From positions 1-6,724 of the forward strand of contig JAKEIF010000226.1 of the NCBI GenBank assembly GCA_022545875.1: a DNA stretch of 6,724 nucleotides, in the 5' to 3' direction. This document shows, piece after piece, positions 1 to 5,692 of the stretch (its first letter is position 1; every line of letters starts with the position of its first letter). Source of the stretch: Nitrososphaera sp. GTDB taxonomy: Archaea; Thermoproteota; Nitrososphaeria; Nitrososphaerales; Nitrososphaeraceae. Both the position numbers and the translations under genes were made by a program. The notes beneath the pieces were generated by a model. The model made no database searches. It had not been told where the DNA came from and worked only from the letters and a program-made list of their open reading frames with translations.

Positions 1-555
1 AAGCCCGCCACAGTATTCGGGATGATCGAGAGCGTCGGCGATTGTTTTTTCCCTGTCCGAGATGTTGACCGTATCTATGCCTATCGAGACCGGAGAAAAT
101 CCAAAGAATTTCTTTTTGTTGACTGTGATGAACCTGTAGTTGGTATCGAGAATTATCCTTGACCTTCTTCCTTCCGGTCTCTTCGTTGTTGCTACAAAAA
201 CCGTCAAAGGGGTTTGTTCGGTCATGTTGTAAAAATTCAGGGCGCTCCAGTATCCGATATAGTATGGAGAAATGAGCCTTGAAGCTATCAGGAACTCGTG
301 TTCAGTGTATTTTGAATCAGTGCCTGCACTTAGCGGACCGATAAGGTAGATTCCTCTACGGATCTTGATTATCCATTTCTTCCTTGCCAGGGATTTTGCA
401 AGCTCTTTGGCAGAAGAGTGTGAGGAACCAAGCTTTGCAACGATATCTTGCAAGGTAAAGGTCTTCTTGCCCCTGCCGGCTAGCGTGGTAAGAAGAAGGC
501 TCTCTCTTTTCGATAACCCCTGTCTTATAGTGTCTGCGAGTTTGGGTGCTGTCAT
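1..555 (-). CDS. AbiEi-family antitoxin / winged-helix transcriptional regulator, C-terminus cut by the window edge
   Basis: The reverse strand reads open from the ATG at 555 to base 1, giving 185 residues with no stop; the C-terminus lies off the left edge. Residues about 15-74 form a winged helix-turn-helix: a recognition region SSHSSAKELAKSLARKKWI followed by the wing IRRGIYLIGPL. Residues 85-165 resemble the middle of AbiEi proteins (an HEFLIASRLISPYYIGYWSA block, then TPLTVFVATTK). Residues 167-184, DREKTIADALDHPEYCGG, match the D-x-E-K-x-(I/L)-x-D-(A/C)-L-D-x-P-E-x-(C)-GG signature that I know from AbiEi/COG5340 regulators. In characterised type IV systems AbiEi represses its operon and counteracts the nucleotidyltransferase toxin AbiEii, which is normally encoded just downstream; here that would be beyond base 1. 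An in-frame stop (TAG, 562-564) lies three codons upstream, so this ATG is the only reasonable ATG start. GAGGTTA at about 563-569 resembles a Shine-Dalgarno site about 9 bases from the ATG. The alternative is an orphan AbiEi-like regulator without a toxin. The family call is firm; the system call is not. Confidence 0.85.
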   Translation of the reverse strand, partial: MTAPKLADTIRQGLSKRESLLLTTLAGRGKKTFTLQDIVAKLGSSHSSAKELAKSLARKKWIIKIRRGIYLIGPLSAGTDSKYTEHEFLIASRLISPYYIGYWSALNFYNMTEQTPLTVFVATTKRPEGRRSRIILDTNYRFITVNKKKFFGFSPVSIGIDTVNISDREKTIADALDHPEYCGGL

Positions 556-591
556 AACCCCCTAACCTCGCACACATTATCATTATTGAGC

Positions 592-608
592 TAATAAAGT
601 TTCCTTTG
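592..608 (-). promoter_or_regulatory. Archaeal BRE/TATA promoter of the AbiEi-like gene
   Basis: On the minus strand, purine-rich CAAAGGAAA (608-600) is followed by the TATA-like octamer CTTTATTA (599-592). This order and composition suit an archaeal BRE plus TATA box. Placing the start about 26 bases from the TATA centre puts it near 569-570. That would leave a leader of about 14 bases carrying the GAGGTTA motif before the ATG at 555. The call rests on spacing and composition only. Confidence 0.5.
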
Positions 609-689
609 CTAGGATAAGCTGGCATATTAGCACGCATCCCTGATGTTCTTATGTTCAATGACTAGCCGAATTGGCAGCATGGGAGAAGT

Positions 690-860
690 ATGCTTGGCTT
701 GGCATGCGTCGATGCTCTAGGAACCACGATTGACATCCCGGTTTCATTCGACAGTGACGGCACTTTTACGAGCATCTACGCTGTAACAGGCACAAACAGC
801 TACCTTCAGCTCCACACGGGAAGCCTCAAGCGGGCCGGAGAAATGACTTTCTCGCCCTAG
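690..860 (+). pseudogene. Coding-like remnant: C-terminal fragment of a beta-rich protein
   Basis: A 56-codon plus-strand frame runs from the ATG at 690 to the TAG at 858-860, preceded by GGGAGAAGT. It is too short to stand out by length, but from about 711 it reads like real protein: GTTIDIPVSFDSDGTFTSIY followed by AVTGTNSYLQLHTGSLKRAG. Hydrophobic and polar residues alternate as in beta-strands, and the codons are well formed and GC-rich at the third position. The peptide begins abruptly and resembles the end of a longer extracellular or beta-sandwich protein. An in-frame TAG at 663-665 closes the frame upstream. After the TAG at 858 the same frame continues as AHIGFKKVA to another TAG at 888-890, so the original C-terminus may have been lost to a nonsense change. 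I do not recognise the family. A genuine short gene with its own Shine-Dalgarno-like GGGAG is possible, but a decayed remnant is more likely. Confidence 0.35.
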
Positions 861-994
861 GCGCATATTGGCTTCAAGAAGGTTGCTTAGCGATATGGCA
901 CGGGTCACACAGGTTCTGGTTACCGTGCTTGATGATCCAGATCTTTTTTACAGACGGATCTGACATTCCTCTAGTTTTATGACGTTTGGCTATC
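861..994. other. Intergenic stretch with a T-run and no convincing gene
   Basis: This stretch lies between the remnant and the 3' end of the giant gene. A run of six T at 944-949 on the plus strand lies inside a GATCC...GGATC arrangement (about 934-960). It could end plus-strand transcription, because archaeal termination favours T-runs in the non-template strand. No comparable T-run was seen on the minus strand just after the giant gene's stop at 995. Short frames on both strands here (22-30 codons) overlap each other and lack support. Confidence 0.25.
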
Positions 995-3900
995 CTAGCG
1001 CTCCGAGATCACAAAGGAAACCAAGTTGTTCATGACATCCGCGATTGGCTTTGTTATCGTTTGTGGCTTGCTACCCCAAGTCCAGTAGTCAAATGAAACG
1101 TTCCCATTCACGTCGTCAAAGGTTATCGGCCCTTCAAGAGCAATGGCATGGAAGCTGCCTGACGGCTGCAGCAACTGAGTCTTGATGCAGATTGCAATAT
1201 GGTTGGTATTGGTCTTTTGAATGGCGCGCACTTTGGTCTCCTTGACAGATGCGCTGTCGCCGTGCATGTCGATATACGTTACTTTCTTGTAAAAGCCTGT
1301 CTTTTCGTACCAGTCAACCAGGTCCTCCATGTAGGTATCCATGTCTTTATCTTCAAATGAGCCATCGTATACATCCCAGAAGGCATTTTCACTGTCTCGA
1401 AGCGAAGCCATGAGCATCCAGTCGCCTTGTTTTGGCATGTTTGGATGCTTGCTCAAATAGTCCTGATAGTTGGCGTTTCGCAGAGTTGCGCCCGCTGTGA
1501 TTTTGAACTTGCCCAAGTATCCGGTCCCGAAATCAAACAGTGAATTGACATACTGCCACATTTTTGGAGTCTGTAGCTGGAACATATGGTGGTAGAATAT
1601 GGCAGGCACGCATAGGGACAGGTTGCTCTGGTCAAACAGGTCCGGATCTTTTATCAGATCCGAAATCCTGTCCATGACAGTCTTTCTGTCCAGGCTTGGC
1701 CATGCGGACCTACTTGCCGCTTTGGAACTGGAGACTTCGAGCTTTTCCGATTTTCCTTTTATCGCATCAATTTTCTCAGCAATTACGTCCTTGCCATCGT
1801 CAATGGCTTTCTTGGCCGCATCTGAATAGCTGCCGGCCTGTTCCTGAACCGCTTCCTGGGATGGATGCATCTCGGCCAGCGTAGAGCTTATTTCCTTACT
1901 GTGCGTCGCGTCGTCGATATTGCCCTTCTTGTGTTCCTTGTCAATGACTGCAAGCTTTTCCTTTGCAAGTTTGACCCTCATTGCCTCCTTTTGCAACTCG
2001 GCCGCCTGACCTCCAAAGAATGTGGCTAGACCCGCTGCCGACTTCATTGCCTCGGCCGCGCTGGATTGAGTTCCAGCCAGGCCAGCCATGTCTCTAAAGG
2101 CATTTGGATTCTGGATCGCGTTTAGAATGTCCGCAAGGCCAGATGGGGCCGGAACATTGGCGGGGCTCTGCAGATTGATTATTGTGTTTGGAAGCTGACT
2201 AGGTGTGAGGTTTGGCGGAGTGTCCGCTCGCCTGCTTCGCAGCATCTCCGGAAGCAGTTCTGCAAGCTCCGGCTCCTTGTCGTTTAGCACCCATTCCGTG
2301 CTACCAAAGTGCTCTTCGCAGGCTTCGCATTCATCCATCAGGGACTGTGCGTATAGGCCGCTTGTCGGAAGGCTTACGCGTATTGGTTCGGCTTTGACTG
2401 CCGAGTCGGTATAGTATTTTTTCAGATCCTCTGGAGCCTTGTGCCCGTCAATGCCGATGAACGCGCCCGAAGCAACGCGATAGACAAGGGAATTTCCCAG
2501 TATGCCTACTGGCTCTCGTTCAACAACCGATGCAACGCTACGGCCGTCGTCTTTGCCCCTGACGTAGATGCTGTCCAGCATCATCCAGAGCTTGTCCCGG
2601 TCAAGCGACGTCAGTATCAATTTGGTATACAATTCCACGTGCTCGTTGAGGTGAGTGATTAGTCTGGCTACCGCCTCTCGGATTTCTCGCTGCATGTCCT
2701 GCTTCTCCCAAGCGGTCAACGGAAGAAAAACGCGCGCCTGCTCTGCGCCCGGTTCTCCCGTCTCGACTGACACCAGATCGTCGGTAACAGATGAGCTAGT
2801 TACGCGGTAGTCGTATGCATCTGTGAAATAATGTATCTCGACTCTCTTTACATTGGCGACAGAGCCTGCAGGGAGTTTTTCCTTTGCCTTGATGACAATG
2901 TTCTGTAGTGCAGAGCGCGTCAGCGATCCCGTGGACTGTATTGTAAAGTCAACCCGAACGACCTGGTTGTAGTTGTATTTTGTAGCCAGTGTGAAATCGG
3001 CCTGCAGGTCCGGCTCGAACTTTAAGGTGTTTACCCACCTTGCAGCTATTGCCGGCGCGAATTCCTTCTGAAAGACGGCATCCATGCGGTCCGCTGACTT
3101 TAGCAGTATGTCAAAGATGCTTCTTGGGGGCGCGGCCAGGTATTTGGTAAATGGATTCCATGCTTCGTGATTGAAAGTGCCATCGTTGTTGTCCTTTGGC
3201 CGTTCAACGGCAAGCTGCAGGTAGATGGTTCCAGTCATGTGCCTTACCGGATGGTTATGGCGCGGGCCGGGCGGGATGTTGCTTGACACAAAATTTGTTG
3301 CCACTTCGTCGAGATACTGCAGCGCCCACCGAAACTCTTGCTTGCGCAGGTTTGCCTGCAAGATATCCCTCCATCGCAGGGCTCTCTCGACGGTGAAAGG
3401 AAGTATTGGAAACGGCACAAATACGCACTCCCGGGCGCCGACGACCTCTGTATCAATTCTAAGATGACGGAGAATTTCATGGTAAACAATGGTCAGAGAG
3501 TGGCAATAGTTTGGATTGCGCACAATTTCAGACACTGCCTGCGTAAATTCCTCCTGGCTCTGCTCTATCACTACCATGCTTTCCAGTTTGCGGAGCGATT
3601 CTCCGTACTGCCTGATAGCGTCTCGCAGCGACTGCTCTTCTGTTGCCGATACATTTCTTCCGCCATTTGCCCAGCTGCTGGATTGGCTGGAGCCGTGGGA
3701 CGCGCCTCCCCCTATGACAAATCCAATTGAGGCAAAGCCAAATCCGCCTGCCGCGCCAGTAGTAGATGACTTTGAGCCGCCCTTGGACCATTCCGTGAGC
3801 CCCGACTCGACTGCATCGACGTAAGAGTAGTTTCGCGAAGTCTCTTGCGCAACGGTATCGGTGCTCTGAACCAGTTCGCGCCTGCGCGCCTGATCCAGAA

Positions 3901-5392
3901 TTTTCGATTGAATGGTCACAATTTTGCGTGTCTGCCGGGGAGCAAGGGTTAGGGAATGGGCAATGTTCCCAAGAGAATAGCCATTGGACCTCCACCTTAC
4001 TCGGAACTCTAGTATGTGACCAAATGCAAGAGATTCAGCCTGGTAGATTGTGCTGTCGCCTTCCCAGTCCAGCGGATTCTTGCCGCTGAGCTCCTGTCTG
4101 CCCCGGGATTTGGCAACAATGTAGGGCCTGCGCTGAGCTATCGCAGCCTTTGTGGCTATGGCAGGGGTGCTTGCGCGATCAAGAGCAATTCCGACCATGT
4201 CAGCAAGCGATGATGCCCTGCTTGTGGCCATCTCTGCAATTTCTGGCCGCGACTCTACGGTAGCCCTGGCCACGTCGGTTCGCGTAATGACTGTAACCCC
4301 GGACGGTGTAGTTTCCCTGACCACCCCTGCAGTTTCAGTCGAGGCAGCGGCTGTCAGCGTCGGGCTGAATGGAAAGGGAGAGAGAAGGTCAGGCTTTGGG
4401 TACGATGATTCTCCGCCGATCGAAGGCTGAGTGACTCGCAGTATCGTGAAAAATGATTTTTCTCCGACGATGCGGTTTGGATTTACAAAGGGCCGGCAGA
4501 ATGAACCGGGGTCGTCGCTGAACTTTTCCGGGTTATTGATAAGTTCAGACTCGGTGGCGTCTATTGGTCTTCCTGTGTCACAAGCGCAACCATCCATGGG
4601 TGTTGTAGGGTGTTCGCTTTCTGGTTCGGTTATGGGGAGAAAGATTGTGACAGAGCGAAGGTTTGGCCTCAGGTTCTTCTCTTCCTGAATGCCAATGAAG
4701 GTTTTCGATTTGCTCACAAGCAGCCAGACCCAGCCGGACTCGTTTCCTTCAATTGGCGTAGAAAACTCAAATTCGCCCTGCAATTCCAGATGTGTTTTGG
4801 TAACGTCGCGCAACTGCAGGCTCATGAGCGCAGCGCGGTCTTGCTCCTGAATTTCTTTTGTCACAGTACCGAATTCGGTAATGCCGAATAGTGACTGCAA
4901 TTGATCGGAAGGAATGAACGTTTTTTCAACCGCGCTGACCAGCATGGTATAGTCTCTTGGGTTGGGCAGAGCGCCAGCTATGGTTACAAACTTGCCGTTT
5001 CTGAGCAGTACTCGGGTTGTCGCTGGCTCGACAGTCGCAGTTGACTTCACAAGGAGCTCCACTTCCGGGCCAGTGATACGGCGGACAATTCTAAAGGGGC
5101 CCGTGGTTTCAGACGGGGCAGTAGGCTTGACATTCTCCGAGGCTACTATGGGCCTTCCCTGCTCGGTTGAAATTTCAATGTCAACTGCAGTATTTGCCGA
5201 GTAATCTGTGATTTCAAACTCTCCGGTTAGAGACTGCGGCAACGGAAAGCTTGTGACTCGGGGAGCTGTGGCGACGTTTTCGCCGTCCTCGCCGGAAGGG
5301 ATTTCCCTTGTGTAGTGAACCAGCACAGAGAAGGACGATGTGACGGTTGAAGTTGAAACGGCCGGGCTAAAGCTGATTAAAAGCCTGCTCAT
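995..5392 (-). CDS. Giant multidomain protein of unknown function with a C-terminal papain-like cysteine protease domain
   Basis: This gene encodes 1465 residues from the ATG at 5392. The frame also offers ATGs at 5431 (13 residues longer) and 5413; I prefer 5392 because a TATA-like element centred at 5417-5418 lies about 26 bases before it, which fits a leaderless mRNA. Residues 1-270 are mostly beta-strand-like. A CxC at 269/271 and C299 precede the block NPNRIVGEKSFFTILRVTQP. A Ser/Thr/Ala-rich linker (about 330-420) follows. The core has NPLDWEGD (439-446), then RSNGYSLGNIAHSLTLAP ending at 485, a glycine-rich hydrophobic stretch (546-564) and NPNYCHSLTIVYHEILRH (626-643). These blocks resemble large uncharacterised bacterial proteins that I recall. 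LPTSGLYAQ (1008-1016) and CEAC (1022-1025) end the core. Residues 1085-1228 are Ala/Lys/Glu-rich and helical. The last 230 residues carry Q1255-x5-C1261 (LCVPAIF), DWMLMASLRDSEN (1324-1336), H1415 (SFHAIALEGP) and D1435 (FDYWTWG), the order of a papain-fold Gln-Cys-His-Asp/Asn site. Gly after the Cys, usual in relatives, is Val here. No clear signal peptide is seen. Existence as a gene is near certain; protease activity and any effector role are inferred. Confidence 0.93.
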   Translation of the reverse strand: MSRLLISFSPAVSTSTVTSSFSVLVHYTREIPSGEDGENVATAPRVTSFPLPQSLTGEFEITDYSANTAVDIEISTEQGRPIVASENVKPTAPSETTGPFRIVRRITGPEVELLVKSTATVEPATTRVLLRNGKFVTIAGALPNPRDYTMLVSAVEKTFIPSDQLQSLFGITEFGTVTKEIQEQDRAALMSLQLRDVTKTHLELQGEFEFSTPIEGNESGWVWLLVSKSKTFIGIQEEKNLRPNLRSVTIFLPITEPESEHPTTPMDGCACDTGRPIDATESELINNPEKFSDDPGSFCRPFVNPNRIVGEKSFFTILRVTQPSIGGESSYPKPDLLSPFPFSPTLTAAASTETAGVVRETTPSGVTVITRTDVARATVESRPEIAEMATSRASSLADMVGIALDRASTPAIATKAAIAQRRPYIVAKSRGRQELSGKNPLDWEGDSTIYQAESLAFGHILEFRVRWRSNGYSLGNIAHSLTLAPRQTRKIVTIQSKILDQARRRELVQSTDTVAQETSRNYSYVDAVESGLTEWSKGGSKSSTTGAAGGFGFASIGFVIGGGASHGSSQSSSWANGGRNVSATEEQSLRDAIRQYGESLRKLESMVVIEQSQEEFTQAVSEIVRNPNYCHSLTIVYHEILRHLRIDTEVVGARECVFVPFPILPFTVERALRWRDILQANLRKQEFRWALQYLDEVATNFVSSNIPPGPRHNHPVRHMTGTIYLQLAVERPKDNNDGTFNHEAWNPFTKYLAAPPRSIFDILLKSADRMDAVFQKEFAPAIAARWVNTLKFEPDLQADFTLATKYNYNQVVRVDFTIQSTGSLTRSALQNIVIKAKEKLPAGSVANVKRVEIHYFTDAYDYRVTSSSVTDDLVSVETGEPGAEQARVFLPLTAWEKQDMQREIREAVARLITHLNEHVELYTKLILTSLDRDKLWMMLDSIYVRGKDDGRSVASVVEREPVGILGNSLVYRVASGAFIGIDGHKAPEDLKKYYTDSAVKAEPIRVSLPTSGLYAQSLMDECEACEEHFGSTEWVLNDKEPELAELLPEMLRSRRADTPPNLTPSQLPNTIINLQSPANVPAPSGLADILNAIQNPNAFRDMAGLAGTQSSAAEAMKSAAGLATFFGGQAAELQKEAMRVKLAKEKLAVIDKEHKKGNIDDATHSKEISSTLAEMHPSQEAVQEQAGSYSDAAKKAIDDGKDVIAEKIDAIKGKSEKLEVSSSKAASRSAWPSLDRKTVMDRISDLIKDPDLFDQSNLSLCVPAIFYHHMFQLQTPKMWQYVNSLFDFGTGYLGKFKITAGATLRNANYQDYLSKHPNMPKQGDWMLMASLRDSENAFWDVYDGSFEDKDMDTYMEDLVDWYEKTGFYKKVTYIDMHGDSASVKETKVRAIQKTNTNHIAICIKTQLLQPSGSFHAIALEGPITFDDVNGNVSFDYWTWGSKPQTITKPIADVMNNLVSFVISER

Positions 5393-5413
5393 TGTGCCCA
5401 ATGAGGAGAGCAT

Positions 5414-5421
5414 GTATTTAA
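5414..5421 (-). promoter_or_regulatory. TATA-like element consistent with a leaderless transcript of the giant gene
   Basis: The minus strand carries TTAAATAC at 5421-5414. Its centre is about 26 bases upstream of the ATG at 5392, the distance expected between an archaeal TATA box and the transcription start, so the mRNA would begin at or next to the start codon. No Shine-Dalgarno sequence precedes this ATG, which agrees with leaderless initiation. The BRE position just upstream is not purine-rich, which weakens the call. A second candidate, TTAAAGTT at 5487-5480, would start transcription near 5457 and could serve the longer frame beginning at 5431. Confidence 0.45.
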
Positions 5422-5552
5422 GAATAGCCATTTTGAAGGGACAAGAACTGAAGAATCTCCTTCTATAGCAAATCTACATAACTTTAACCGGCAAAAAGTT
5501 GGACCATTCGGCAGTCGGTGAGAATTCATTTGAAAATGGATGCCAATTTCCT

Positions 5553-5576
5553 CCAATTCGCAAAATGCGAATCTGG
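5553..5576. repeat. Perfect 7-bp inverted repeat (3-base spacer) extended to a 10-bp hairpin
   Basis: ATTCGCA (5556-5562) and TGCGAAT (5566-5572) are exact reverse complements around AAA. CCA (5553-5555) pairs with TGG (5574-5576) across a single bulged C at 5573. The element lies in the 300-base gap between the coiled-coil gene and the giant gene, about 160 bases before the giant gene's start. No T-run follows on either strand, so it is not an obvious terminator. An operator for a dimeric DNA-binding protein or a structured RNA element is possible. The rest of the gap (5393-5692) shows only promoter-like A/T-rich patches. Confidence 0.55.
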
Positions 5577-5692
5577 TGGCTATAATGCACATTGTTCCAG
5601 CGTGCGCATACGTTAATTGGAGTGCGGATTAGTTACCTAATAGCCATAGGTCGATTCATGCAAAAGTCCTTCTGGTCATGAACGCATCCTGC

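Noticed and set aside
356..658. A 100-codon minus-strand frame overlapping the start of the AbiEi-like gene.
   Set aside because: It is an out-of-frame shadow on the same strand as the AbiEi-like gene, which has clear family motifs in the other frame.
934..960. GATCC...GGATC around the T-run as a stem-loop terminator of the giant gene.
   Set aside because: The stem is only five pairs with a 17-base loop, and the homopolymer is A on the giant gene's coding strand, the wrong polarity for its termination.
874..966. A 30-codon minus-strand frame with a CxxC (LCDPCH), just downstream of the giant gene.
   Set aside because: Its length is within chance, GAGG lies only one base from the ATG, no TATA element sits at the right distance, and there is no homology to support it.
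608..999. Inverted copies of GCTAGGATA at 608-616 and 991-999 flanking the remnant, like ends of a small mobile element.
   Set aside because: Nine bases is short enough to occur by chance, one copy lies in the stop codon region of the giant gene, and no target duplication or transposase was seen.
3338..3730. A 130-codon plus-strand frame inside the giant gene.
   Set aside because: It is antisense to a motif-rich part of the giant gene (Gly-rich segment and NPNYCHSL block) and its translation has no protein-like features.
5389..5592. A 67-codon minus-strand frame whose TGA overlaps the ATG at 5392 as ATGA, suggesting translational coupling.
   Set aside because: It spans the promoter and hairpin region, its translation does not look like a protein (scattered Cys, Arg, Phe, Pro), and it has no Shine-Dalgarno site or family resemblance.
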